Under the pieces are notes generated by a model. It was not told the origin of the DNA and did not search any database. It was given only the letters and a program-made list of their open reading frames with translations. This document shows, piece after piece, positions 1 to 9,792 of a DNA stretch of 64,000 bases. A program made the translations under genes and the position numbers. Numbering within the stretch: position 1 is the first letter of the stretch; the number at the start of each line of letters is the position of its first letter. Source of the DNA: Lasiosphaeria ovina (lineage: Eukaryota; Ascomycota; Sordariomycetes; Sordariales; Lasiosphaeriaceae); the NCBI GenBank assembly GCA_033439765.1, contig JAULSN010000012.1, positions 1-64,000 on the forward strand, written 5' to 3'.

Positions 1-1834
1 CTGTACGCTGGTTCGGCTGCGGTGGGGGCTCCATTGGTGTGATGGTAGGTGTAGACGGTCTCAGATCTGGATAAATTCCGAATCTTGCGTTTCTTGACGA
101 AAAGTCGGTATCGTAACGCAAAAAAAAAGATATTGTTTAATTCCTCTGAAGCTGGTGATGCCAATGAGGTCTGAGATGGTCAAATTGGAGAATGTTGTGA
201 TGTTGTTGTTGTTGTTTTGTTGCCGTGGTATTTCTTTTCTTCTTTCCTTGAAGCCACAGTGGGGAGACTATTCCAGATGTGGCCAGAATGCCAGGGTGGC
301 CAGGATGACAGGGAAATACGTTAGCATCCACAAGCTAGTCCATGTTCCGGTTCCAGTTTGACACAGATGATAAAGGAAAACAGTCGGGTTGTCTTTCTCC
401 AATCCACACACTAAGCCAAGGGCAGACGAGAAAGATGCGATATCATCATCACCATGTCACATGCGGAGGCCAGATGGCAACGAGGCTGCATCTAAAATCG
501 CCGCAAAGATCGCACACGGATTTGCACAAACACCGTTCGGGTCTAGACTTGAACAGCGACGACTGCCGGCGATGTGGGGAGTTGAGACAGAGGAGGGCCG
601 GGCTGGGCTGGTGAAAGAATGAAACAAAACATTCATTTATCCAATCAGGGGCCGTGTTGGGGATTTGAGAGTCGCCTAGCCGCAAGAGCCGGCCCCTCAA
701 CGCTGCCCGTTTCAGACGCGTCGATCAGATCGTTCAGCGTCCAGAAAGGATCCCGGCGCCACACGTTGCCGAGATGAGATAGCCGGAGCAGTCAGGCCGG
801 CTAGAATACGCGTACATACCTGCCCGACTTGCACTCCCCCAGTGCAAAAGGTTCGTGCAGAACAGATCAAGAGATCACCTTAAGTAGGGCTGAGGCGGGA
901 GGAGGAGAACCTAGAAGACCCCACCTGCCCCGAGGCTGCGGGGGGTTTGGCAAGCTGCACCTGCCTGCCACTCGCTGCAGATGCAGGAACCCGCGTCTCG
1001 GCAACCGTTTCTGTACCACCAACCAAAGCAGCCCCTTTTTCCTTCCTTTTGGGATCTTGGAGATTCTGGTGGTGGTGGTGGGTGGGTGCATCAACCACAC
1101 ACCGCACAACAAAGAAGGTCGCGCGGGCAACTCGCATCCCGCGCCACGGAGCACAATACTAACAACATTTCTCTTGTTGCTTTCCCCGCAGCAAGCACAA
1201 TATCAAGAGCCAATTCTCGCAAGCGCGAGTCGACGTTTAGAGGCAGTGATGTCGCGCTCTCTGGTACCAGTGGTCCCCGACTCTCCACGCAGAGCCGGGC
1301 AGCCTTCCGCTTGCGGCTCCGTCGTGCGGCCCCTGTCTTGTCCCTGATGATCACTCGACCACCTCGTGCCATTGACACCTCGCCGACCACCTGCATGGCC
1401 ATCTTTTACCCGGTGAAACGCGAACCCCTCCTTCCCTGCTTCGATGAGCTAAAGCTTAGCGCCACTCTGACAATCGGCATGTCCCGTCTACGTCTGCTGG
1501 AGCTGTGGTGAATGTGATGGGGCCGGACAGAGGAAGGCGATGGGGTATCATTGCCATCTGCCCAATGTCAATGCCGTTTGTCGTTTGCCTGGACCGACCC
1601 CAGTATTAATATGAATGATCTGCCCAGCCATGCCCCGACTTGGTTTTCAGAATCCGACTCGGTGCTCTGGGTCAGCAGCAGCAAGCAGCAGAAGCAGCAG
1701 TGGTCCTTGTGTCTGTGAAATAGGCCAAGCAAGCACCGCCTTTCAGTGACTGTCTCTCATTGTTGTGCTCGCACGAGTTTGCCAGCCAGTTTGCGTACCC
1801 ATAGTTGCGGCACCCCACAGTCTTACTCGCCAAG
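1..1834. other. Intergenic region upstream of the carboxypeptidase gene
   Basis: I see no convincing coding sequence here. The open frames lack recognisable motifs and overlap one another on both strands. The last 150 bases before the carboxypeptidase ATG are probably promoter and leader; a CAG/AGC-rich stretch near 1675-1700 lies in it. A gene running in from the left edge cannot be excluded. Confidence 0.5.
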
Positions 1835-3778
1835 ATGCGCTGGGCTCACGCACTTCCCGCCCTGGCTTCGGCCCTTCCCACGGCCCTCGGCGCCGCCAAC
1901 CTCAAGTTCCTCCACCCCGAGCTGGCCGCCAAGCAGTTCGCTGCGAGGGAGAACGCCGCTGCCGCAAAGCCACCGCCAGTTGAGAAGCGGCAGCAGACAC
2001 AGCCCCTCTTTCTCACCGACCAGTCCAAGAGTACAGTGCCCCCCCCCCCCCCCCCCCCCCCAATTTTCTCGAACTATGGTCTCGGGAACTAACCACACTG
2101 TGCGGCCAGAATTCGCGGTCAACGGCACGGGCCTTCCCGAGGTCAACTTCGACGTGGGCGAGTCGTACGCGGGCTGCTGCCCATCGAGGGCAACGACACG
2201 AGCAACGAGCTCTTCTTCTGGTTCTTCCCGTCGACGAACCCCGTGGCGCAGGAGAAGAAGGAGATCCTGATCTGGCTGACGGGCGGGCCGGGCTGCTCGT
2301 CTGTCGGCGAGCTGCTGCAGGAGAACGGGCCGGTGCTGTGGCAGCCGGGCGTGTTCGCGCCCGTCGCCAACAAGTGGAGCTGGCACCACCTGACCAATGT
2401 CGTCTGGGTCGACCAGCCGATCGGGTCGGGCTTCTCGCACGGCGAGGTGACGGCGCGCAACGAGCAGGACGTGGCGCGCCAGTTCCTGGGGTTCTGGAAG
2501 AACTTCGTCGACGCCTTCGCCCTGCAGGGCTACACCGTCTACGTCACGGGGTCGTCGTACAGCGGCATGTACACGCCGTACATCTCGAGCGCCATGCTAG
2601 ACCAGAACGACACGGCCTACTACAACCTGTCGGGCATGATGATCTTCGACGGGCTCTTCTCCAAGCAGGCGCTGGCCACGGATATCCCCGTGGCGTCCTT
2701 CGTCAACCAGTGGACCGACGTGTTCGCCTTCAACGACAGCTTCACCCAGGGCCTGCAGGCCGCCGCTCGCGAGTGCGGCTACATGGACTACCTGGAGAAG
2801 TACCTCGTGTTCCCGGCGGCGGGCCAGCAGCCGGCGAGCCTGCCGGGGCAGCAGGCCGACGACCTCAACGAGACGCCGGGTTGCGGCCTGTTCATCGACG
2901 TCTACTTCGCGTCCATGGAGATCAACCCGTGCTTCAGCGTGTACGAGATCGCCGACCGCTGCCCGCTTGTGTTCGACCCGCTGGGCTTCAGCGTCGGCAC
3001 CGATTACATGCCGGTGGGGTCGGGCCCCGTGTACTTTGACCGGGCCGACGTCAAGGCAGCGATCCACGCGCTGCCGAACCAGACGTGGGAGTTCTGCGCT
3101 TCGCAGCCCGTGTTCGTCAACGGGACCGACGACTCGGTCAACGCCGGGCCCGGCAGCCAGCCCGTCATCCCGCACGTCGTCGACCGCACGCAGAACGTGC
3201 TCATCGGCCACGGCAGCCAGGACTTTGTGCTCATCGCCGACGGCACGCTGCTGGCCATCCAGAACATGACGTGGGGCGGCCAGCTGGGGTTCCAGGAGAG
3301 GCCCGCCGGGCCGCTGTACGTGCCGTACCACGTCAACGACAACTTCGAGACTATCACCGGCGCCGGCGTCATCGGGACCGCCCACACGGAGCGCGGCCTG
3401 ACGTACTTTGGCGTGGCCCCCTCCGGGCACTTTTTGACCATGGACCAGCCCGCCGTGTCGTTCCGCGGCCTCGAGATCCTGCTCGGCCGCATCGAAAACT
3501 TCCAGTCCACGCAGCCGTTCACCATCGAGATCGTCAACGCCACCGTCCAGCCGAGCGTCGCTCTCGGCAACGGCACTGTGCTCGCCGGCCTCGTCGACCC
3601 CGGCCAGATCGTCGCCATCAACGGCAACGGCACGCTTATTACTACGGGCGAGTCCAGCACCCAGGGTGTCAGTGCAGTCCCCACGTCGGCGGCTGCCGCG
3701 GTGCGCGGGAGCGTCGCCGGCAAACTGGCTGCTTCGCTCCTGTGTGCGCTGGCCGTGGGCGTCGCGGCGCTGCTTTAG
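1835..3778 (+). CDS. Secreted serine carboxypeptidase, peptidase family S10, with a one-base frameshift
   Basis: Predicted S10 carboxypeptidase (carboxypeptidase S1-like) removing C-terminal residues from peptides outside the cell. Exon 1 is 1835-2030. The intron 2031-2109 has a GTACAG donor, a CTAAC branch and a CAG acceptor, and exon 2 runs to the stop. The protein of about 621 residues begins with a signal peptide (residues 1-20). Catalytic Ser is about residue 215 in GSSYSG, Asp about 437 in GSQDF and His about 506 in GHFLTMDQP. The WLTGGPGCSS oxyanion motif is present. The C-terminus ends in a small-residue plus hydrophobic tail, suggesting a GPI anchor. The reading frame shifts at about 2174: the conserved GESYAG is in one frame and the following LLPI in another, as if one C were missing. 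This is either a sequencing or assembly error or a true inactivating deletion. Nothing else in the gene looks degraded. The family call is firm. Confidence 0.9.
2039..2061. repeat. 23-base poly-C tract inside the carboxypeptidase intron
   Basis: An uninterrupted run of C lies within the only intron of the carboxypeptidase gene, 8 bases after the donor. Its length is prone to slippage and to sequencing error. Confidence 0.95.
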
Positions 3779-4848
3779 TGGGTAATGGGATTGCTGCAAT
3801 GGTTGGGCTGGGGGATAAGGCACGTGGGATTTGGCGTTTGTAAGAGGGACCGGAGGATTGGGACATAGGGTACACTCGGAATCTTTGGGGTTTGTTTGCT
3901 TCTGTTTTTGTGTTTGCTTTATAGGATCAAGTAACAATAGCCTCGCAAGCGTGTTCGAAAAGCTTTATTCGAGTAGCCAGTTTGGGGTGAGAACAGGAGG
4001 AGTTAGGCGCTGGAGGGGATTTGGTCAAATTTGAAGTAATAAATAAGGCATTAAACAGAGCTTGAAGTTTAACATTCGGAGATTGTTGTGTTGTGTTGTC
4101 AGTGGGGAGGATCGAAATTGGTCGAACAAGTTGTTGGTGTCCTTCAAACTTCACAAATAACTATCGAATCCCTAAAACATGAGATATGATTGCAAATCTC
4201 AACTTCGGAAAAAAGATTGCAATTATTGATCGATCGACAGCGTCTCCTATCCACTCGTTTGCTAGTCAAGACACACCACCTGTGCGGGTTTGCTTGCACA
4301 CCTTGACTCTGCTTGAACACCCTGAGCTGAACGGAGCATAATTTGCATGGACCGGCGCTCCTCAGTCAGGGCTTGATTGGATTTCGGGGTTGAAAATGAT
4401 GGGAAACCAATTCGCATTTGATCTGTAGAAGTTACACGTCAATGAAGGTTGGAGAGGGAGGTGCAATCTCTTGGCGAAGCTAGGTGCTGACAGACTTCAA
4501 GTACATACAATGTTGTTGTCAAGGGTTAGGGTTGGTGGCTTCGCTTCGAACCCCTGCAGAAGGTCGGCTTGTCATCCAGAACCCCGTCCGTCCCCGTCGT
4601 TACCCGTCCTCAAAACTCCGCTGCAGAAACCATCACAGGATGCCTCTGCACATATAAAAAACCCTCAATAATACTCGCCTGCGTCGGCCGCTGCCATGGC
4701 CCGCCTGTCCTCTCGTTTCTTTGCGCGCCCGCCCTGACTCACCGACAAGTTGTCTGCGAGACATTTGCTCACTCATTCTTCTCGACAAGCCCGACCCTAT
4801 TCCTGCTTCTCCCCATCTCTAAACCAAGCCCGCCAACGGGCCACCACG
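3779..4848. other. Intergenic region between carboxypeptidase and pantothenate synthetase genes
   Basis: The left part is presumably the 3' UTR of the carboxypeptidase gene and is AT-rich around 3900-4250. The right part is the promoter of the pantothenate synthetase gene. Two telomere-like TTAGGG units occur near 4520 but are too short to mean much. No gene is supported. Confidence 0.5.
4652..4661 (+). promoter_or_regulatory. Candidate TATA box of the pantothenate synthetase gene
   Basis: The motif ATATAAAAAA lies about 190 bases upstream of the chosen ATG, in the otherwise GC-rich promoter. This is consistent with transcription starting near 4690. The evidence is sequence resemblance only. 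Confidence 0.4.
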
Positions 4849-6111
4849 ATGCAGCCCCTGCTGCCGTTGCGAAACGCCGTCCGCCCCGCCCTCACCGGCT
4901 CGCGTGCTCTCGGACTAGAGAATCCTCTCCTGTCGTCGTCATCCGTCCGACAGCCCAGCCAATCCCCCCCTCTCTCCCCATCCGCCGCCGCCGCAAACCT
5001 GCCATCGTCCCGGCGCACCATGGCCTGCCGCTCGACCTCGCCCTCGTCCTCGTCGGCCGTCGAGAAGATCCCGTCGACGTCGATCCGCGTGCTGCGCAGC
5101 GTCGAGGCGGTGCGGCGGTGGCGGCGGCCGCACACGCTGGACCGGCGCACGGTGGGTTTCGTGCCGACGATGGGCGCGCTGCACGAGGGGCACGTGTCGC
5201 TAATCCGGGCGGCGGCGCGCGAGAACCACCACGTCGTCGTCAGCGTCTACGTCAACCCGGCCCAGTTCGGCATCGCCGAGGACCTTGGCTCGTACCCCGT
5301 GACGTGGGCCGCCGACAGCGCCGTGCTGGCCCGCCTCGACCGCGAGCTCGCCGACGACGGCGCCGGCTTCCTCGCCGCCGGCGTCAGCGCCGTCTTCGCC
5401 CCCTCCACCGCCGACATGTACCCCGCCGGCTTCCCGGGACAGGCCCCCGACAGCCCCGGCAGTTTTGTTACCCTCACCCCCATCTCCAGCGTGCTCGAGG
5501 GCGCCTCGCGCCCCACCTTCTTCCGCGGCGTCGCCACCGTCTGCATGAAGCTCTTCAACATTGTCCAGCCCGACCGCGTCTACTTTGGCCAGAAGGACGT
5601 CCAGCAGACCGTCGTCATCCGCGCCATGGTCCGCGACTTCATGCTGCCCACCGCCGTCGTTATTGGCCCCACCGTCCGCGCCCCCGACGGCCTCGCCCAG
5701 AGCTCGCGCAATGTCTACCTGGGCGCCCGCCGCCGCGCAGTCGCCCCCGTGCTGCACGATGCCCTGCGCGCCGCCGAGACAGCCTACTCGGCCGGCGCCG
5801 GGGCCCGGGACCGCGACGCCATCCTTGACGCCGCCCGCAGCCTCGCCGACGCCGTGCTGGCCGACCAGATGGCCCTTGCCCCGGCCCAGCGCGTCCGCTT
5901 CGAGATCGACTACCTGTCTCTGTCTGACCCGGAAACCATGCAGGAGCTCGCACAGGTCGACCCCGCCCGCGGCGCCATCCTTAGTGGCGCTATCCGCATG
6001 CTCCCCGTCGAGGACCCCCAGCCCGATGAGGACCGCGGCCACAGCGACGGGCCCCTCGTCCGCCTCATCGACAACATCATCATCCAGCCCGCCGACACGG
6101 CTGCCGCGTAG
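4849..6111 (+). CDS. PAN6: Pantoate--beta-alanine ligase (pantothenate synthetase)
   Basis: Catalyses ATP-dependent condensation of pantoate with beta-alanine to give pantothenate, the precursor of coenzyme A. It is a single exon of 420 residues. Family motifs are all present: PTMGALHEGH (about 106-115, the HIGH-like nucleotide-binding motif), VNPAQFG (about 135), YFGQKD (about 246) and SSRN (about 285). The core starts near residue 75. The preceding stretch is Ser/Pro/Ala-rich and absent from bacterial PanC, so it may be a mitochondrial or disordered leader. The frame stays open upstream to an ATG at 4750, which would add 33 residues. I prefer 4849 because it sits in the context CCACGATG. 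A third ATG just before the core could also be used. No introns or defects were seen. Confidence 0.93.
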   Translation: MQPLLPLRNAVRPALTGSRALGLENPLLSSSSVRQPSQSPPLSPSAAAANLPSSRRTMACRSTSPSSSSAVEKIPSTSIRVLRSVEAVRRWRRPHTLDRRTVGFVPTMGALHEGHVSLIRAAARENHHVVVSVYVNPAQFGIAEDLGSYPVTWAADSAVLARLDRELADDGAGFLAAGVSAVFAPSTADMYPAGFPGQAPDSPGSFVTLTPISSVLEGASRPTFFRGVATVCMKLFNIVQPDRVYFGQKDVQQTVVIRAMVRDFMLPTAVVIGPTVRAPDGLAQSSRNVYLGARRRAVAPVLHDALRAAETAYSAGAGARDRDAILDAARSLADAVLADQMALAPAQRVRFEIDYLSLSDPETMQELAQVDPARGAILSGAIRMLPVEDPQPDEDRGHSDGPLVRLIDNIIIQPADTAAA

Positions 6112-6773
6112 CCTAGCGACGGCGCGTTGTTGACGTCCTTAATGTCCAATACAAATTCTTCGTTGTGTTTTCTCCACTTCAGTTTTACTTTTGGCTTCGG
6201 CTTTAGCTTTGGCTTGGATTTACCAGCATGGGCATGGATCTGGCGCATCGGTTAGCAGGCAGGCATTCATCCACGCAGTTGGCAGGCACTTTTGTTTTGC
6301 ATTTTTTTTGGCATATAGGTATCAGTCCATTTGTAGAGAAAAAAGAAATCTGGCACAAAGCGCGCGGTGAATTTACACGGCTCCGGCAGAGGTAGCTACC
6401 TAGGTGGGAACGGGGATATATTTGGTTGTGCTTTCAATTCTACGCTGCGAAGCTTTCATGGTTTCTATGGACTTGGTACAGCGGTATGCTGCTGTTGGCC
6501 GCGGCCAACTAACTAGGTACCTACTGTATCTCCATCTGTTTATTTCGCTACATGTTTTCTGCGCTCTGCGCCGGCTGACATACATCCATCCATGTTCTCT
6601 GCCTTGGGGTGGTTCGTCCGTCTGATGGTACAATGGGTGTCGTGCTTTTTTTTTCTATTTTTTTTTTTCTTTTCTTCTTTTCTAAAAAAGTGGGGTGTTG
6701 GGTTGTTTAAGGCAGTTTACTGGGCTGTACAAAAGGAAGGGGGTTCTCAGGTTGGTAGGATGTGCGGGCTGGT

Positions 6774-6822
<49 letters not shown>

Positions 6823-6978
6823 CGATGAAGATGATGATGGTGGCGATGATGTCGACTACTTTACGAATGCGCAAGACCCCGATCCCCGTTGCGGCGTCGG
6901 CCGGAGCCGCACAACAGTGTCGGTATCCGGCTCAACCGGCCGAATGTTGATGATCCGCGCCGACGCCTCATCGTCGGC
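6112..6978. other. Convergent 3' intergenic region
   Basis: This spacer separates the ends of two convergent genes. It holds a pyrimidine-rich T tract (about 6647-6685) and the GA microsatellite listed separately. The open frames that continue through it into the next gene are shadows of a repetitive gene on the other strand. Confidence 0.6.
6776..6819. repeat. (GA)22 microsatellite
   Basis: A perfect GA dinucleotide run of 44 bases lies in the spacer between convergent genes. Confidence 0.97.
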
Positions 6979-8013
6979 CTACCGGCGCTGGTTCTTGGGT
7001 GCGAGGTCGTCGTCGGCAGACCCGAGCTCGGACGCATTGGGGCTGGCGTCCGCCGCCCGGTGCTGCAGCTCGTCCGACTCGTCCGAGTCCGCCCCAGTAT
7101 CCCTCCGCGACACGGTGCCGGGTTGCTCGTCGCCGTGGTCGTGGCTGTCGTCTCTGTCCTCGAGCGCATCCTTGGGAACCTTGGTGCCGGAAGGGCTAGC
7201 CCTCGGTGATTTCTTAGGTGGCCCAAAGGGGTTGAAGCCGCCGAAGCGGCCGCCGAACTTGAAGCCGCCTCTCGGATCAGGGCTCGGCGATCGCCTTTCA
7301 TGGCCAGCGACGTCGTGCTCAACGTGGCCGTCGTCTCTGTCCTCGAGCGCGTCCTTGGTAACCTTGATGCCGGAAGGGCTGGCCCTCGGCGATTTCTTAG
7401 GTGGCCCAAAGGGGTTGAAGCCGCCGAAGCGGCCGCCGAACTTGAAGCCTCCTCTCGGATCAGGGCTCGGCGATCGTCTTTCATGGCCAGCGACGCCGTG
7501 CTCAATGTGGCCGTCGTCTCTGTCCTCGAGCGTGTCCTTGGTAACCTCGGTGCCGGAAGGGCTGGCCCTCGGCGATTTCTTGGGTGGCCCAAAGGGGTTG
7601 AAGCCGCCGAAGCGGCCGCCGAACTTGAAGCCTCCTCTCGGATCAGGGCTCGGCGATCGTCTTTCATGGCCAGCGACGTCATGCTCACCATGGTCTGCAT
7701 CTCGGCGCGTGGCAGCCTTCACTATAGCCTTGGTCCCTACTCCAAAGGGGCCAAAGGGGCCAAATAAGCGGCCGAAGCCTCCCGTAGGGTTCGGCGATCG
7801 CTTCTCAAGGCCATCGTCCGTATTAGACCCGGTACCGTGCTCGACGTGGTTTCCGTTCCTCTTTTGGACGGCGTCTTTAATGGCCGCGGTTCCTCCTCTA
7901 GAGGGGCCAGAGAAGGTTCTCGGACTCAGGCTCGTCGCTCCTCTTTCAGGGACAGCGATCGGGGCAGCCAGGGCGGTTGATACGAGGAGAAGCAGAAGAA
8001 CTAGTTTGCCCAT
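6979..8013 (-). CDS. Secreted KEX2-processed repeat protein precursor
   Basis: I do not recognise a named family; the architecture is that of fungal KEX2-processed repeat proteins, the class that includes hydrophobic repellents and dikaritin RiPP precursors. It is a single exon of 344 residues. The signal peptide (about 1-16) ends in LAA. Dibasic sites then cut the protein into segments: QKR, EKR, TRR, three ERR within VAGHERR, SRR and a terminal QRR. The centre is three near-identical 61-residue repeats, plus a diverged first unit rich in Gly, Phe and Pro. Each repeat joins a cationic Gly/Phe-rich half (RGGFKFGGRFGGFNPFGPPKK region) to an acidic His-containing half (DRDDGH...EHD). Cys is absent. 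The neighbours are pantothenate synthetase and an LPMO-like protein, with no UstYa/DUF3328, tyrosinase or transporter gene nearby, so a RiPP cluster is not supported. The released peptides could be structural, signalling or antimicrobial; function is unknown. Confidence 0.8.
   Translation of the reverse strand: MGKLVLLLLLVSTALAAPIAVPERGATSLSPRTFSGPSRGGTAAIKDAVQKRNGNHVEHGTGSNTDDGLEKRSPNPTGGFGRLFGPFGPFGVGTKAIVKAATRRDADHGEHDVAGHERRSPSPDPRGGFKFGGRFGGFNPFGPPKKSPRASPSGTEVTKDTLEDRDDGHIEHGVAGHERRSPSPDPRGGFKFGGRFGGFNPFGPPKKSPRASPSGIKVTKDALEDRDDGHVEHDVAGHERRSPSPDPRGGFKFGGRFGGFNPFGPPKKSPRASPSGTKVPKDALEDRDDSHDHGDEQPGTVSRRDTGADSDESDELQHRAADASPNASELGSADDDLAPKNQRR
7142..7690 (-). repeat. Three tandem 183-bp coding repeats
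   Basis: The DNA repeats with a period of exactly 183 bases (61 codons). Equivalent points fall at about 7201, 7384 and 7567. Copies differ at only a few positions, including a TTAGGTGG/TTGGGTGG variant. The near-identity implies recent duplication or continuing homogenisation. Confidence 0.93.
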
Positions 8014-9141
8014 GTTGCTTAACTCAGTGTCTGTTTAGGAGGGAGTGCGCGCGTTCTAAATGGCCGTCTAGGACCCAGCGTCTGCACTAAGGCTTACTAT
8101 CAATGGCGTACTGAAATGAACGGTGCGGTTGACAAGGACGTGTCGACTACAGCGAGATCAAAATAATATAAAAGGGCGAAACAGCTCAAAAATGGTGGTA
8201 AATACGGGAAATAATGCGAGAGCTTGTTGCATACCGGGAAAAACAAAAACCAGCTAACACGACAGGAAAAGGGGCGACGATTTATATATCTATCACACAT
8301 CGTCAAGAACCTACCTACCTGCCTACCTACCCATCGACAACCGGAATATCATCTAAACCCAGACAAGCAACTCGTAAGTCCAGGCTGGCACGAGAGCAGC
8401 TATCATAATACTTATGGAACTTGGCCGGCGGGGGAAGGCCCAGCCCGGACCCGGGTCTGCTGGGCCGCCGGGCCGCGCGGGCTCTGCTGAAGAGCGCAGC
8501 CGCAGCCGCTACTAAGCTTATATCTGCGCCGCCAAGCATGGGATGAGAAACACCGGGAGTAGGAAAAAATTATCGTCAGCGGAATGTATCTGCTTGGCGG
8601 GTGCCGGCCGGCCAGCCGGTCGACCTGGTAACTTATTACTTTTCTGGGAAGGGGCCAACCAATGGCCCCTTCGCCCACAAGGGACAAAGATAGACCTGAC
8701 CGGGCTGCTCCGGGAAGACACGTGCAATGGGTGTTGTTTTGGTTCTAGAGCTGTCTGTCGTTCGTAGATGTACGTCTGCCCACATCGCATGGGTATATAC
8801 GAGGCGGTGCTCTTTGCTGGATTGCTTCCCCGACATTTTGGTGATAGATGTAAACTTGAAAGTCGCTCCTAGAGTCACGAAACAAAAAAACTCCTCCGAC
8901 ATACAGTAAAAAAAAGCCACGAAGACGGAAAGAAACAGGGAAACTTGGAAAATAATAAAGTCTTCCTCGACACACCGCGAAATTGCTGCTAATTATGCCC
9001 TTTCCTCCATCTCGCATCTCTGACCTCCTCATCCCTGGGTCCCCTGGGCAGTAAAGACAAAGTTGACGCTTCTCCCGACTCCATAAAACACCCCGGACAG
9101 CAATGCCAAAGGCGCTACGTCTCCCGCCACCCTAAAGCACT
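8014..9141. other. Intergenic region upstream of the KEX2-repeat gene
   Basis: The left side is the promoter of the KEX2-repeat gene (minus strand). The right side is the 3' flank of the LPMO-like gene. A CCTA-type microsatellite lies near 8305-8330. I see no supported gene. Confidence 0.5.
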
Positions 9142-9792
9142 CTAGACAGCAATGACAAAGTCGATGCAGCTCTCGTACGTCTGCTTGGCCGCCGTGCCGA
9201 ACCAGAACCACTGCAGCACGCACTCGCCCGCGGTGAGGCAGCTGTTGCCGAGGCCGGCGGCGGGGATAGTGACGCTAAAGGCCGTATTGTTGGCCGGCAG
9301 CACGGCGAGCTTCTCGTCGGCGTAGCTGTCGAAGACGATGAGCGGCTGGCCGAGCACCGTGTTGGTGGCCGTCTGCACGATGGACACGTTGGCGGGCCCT
9401 TCGTGCGGGATCGGCAGGATGGCCGTCAGCGCGATTACCTGCCCCGGCGTGAACTGCTGCACCAGGTTCACGTTGTCCGCGAACACGGCGCCGCGGCAGA
9501 GGTTGAGCTGGCCTGTGTTTGGATGGGTCAGCGGACATGTTCTCTCACTGCTTTCTCCAGCGTACGCACACCACCCTCTGGAGAGGAAGATGGACTTACA
9601 GCTAGCGAGCGGGCTCGCGACGCTTTCCAGCGGAAGCGTGCCCTCGGCCAGGATGCTGTTCACGGCAGCCTGGCCGCACGCCTTGACCATGGCGGCGCCG
9701 GGCAGGCGCGCCGGCGGCGAGGTGATGTTGCCGTGCGCCGACGCAGTCGCAACCAGCGCGGCCGCCGCCAACATTATCCACGATTTGCCCAT
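9142..9792 (-). CDS. Small secreted LPMO-like (chitin-binding type-4-like) protein
   Basis: Two exons: 9792-9600 and 9512-9142. The intron 9513-9599 has a GTAAGT donor, a CTGAC branch and an ACACAG acceptor. Removing it joins SPLASC to QLNLCRG. The product has 187 residues. A signal peptide of 19 residues ends in ASA, leaving His20 as the mature N-terminus in HGNITSPPARLPGAAM. That arrangement is expected for the copper histidine brace of lytic polysaccharide monooxygenases. A second candidate brace His lies in IPHEGPANVSIV and an aromatic-rich end in QWFWFGTAA. Conserved Cys residues could form disulfides. No carbohydrate-binding module or GPI signal follows. I am sure it is secreted. The LPMO-like assignment rests on the N-terminal His and general resemblance, and I do not assign an AA family; it could be a copper-binding relative without oxidase activity. 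Confidence 0.75.
   Translation of the reverse strand: MGKSWIMLAAAALVATASAHGNITSPPARLPGAAMVKACGQAAVNSILAEGTLPLESVASPLASCKSIFLSRGWCAYAGESSERTCPLTHPNTGQLNLCRGAVFADNVNLVQQFTPGQVIALTAILPIPHEGPANVSIVQTATNTVLGQPLIVFDSYADEKLAVLPANNTAFSVTIPAAGLGNSCLTAGECVLQWFWFGTAAKQTYESCIDFVIAV

Noticed and set aside
2597..3937. 446-codon minus-strand frame opposite the carboxypeptidase
   Set aside because: It is a mirror frame of GC-rich S10 coding sequence with Val/Asp/Arg-rich composition. The plus strand carries the catalytic motifs.
4515..4532. Interstitial telomere-like repeat (two TTAGGG units)
   Set aside because: Two units are expected by chance and there is no array.
6979..8013. Assignment of the KEX2-repeat gene as a dikaritin RiPP precursor
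   Set aside because: The cores are long Gly/Phe-rich segments, not short Tyr-containing peptides, and there is no UstYa/DUF3328, tyrosinase or transporter gene nearby.
6695..8038. 447-codon plus-strand open frame and a 279-codon minus-strand frame over the KEX2-repeat gene
   Set aside because: These are shadows of the 183-bp repeats. They lack a signal peptide or motifs, and the plus-strand frame runs through the GA microsatellite. The annotated minus-strand frame alone has a signal peptide and ordered dibasic sites.
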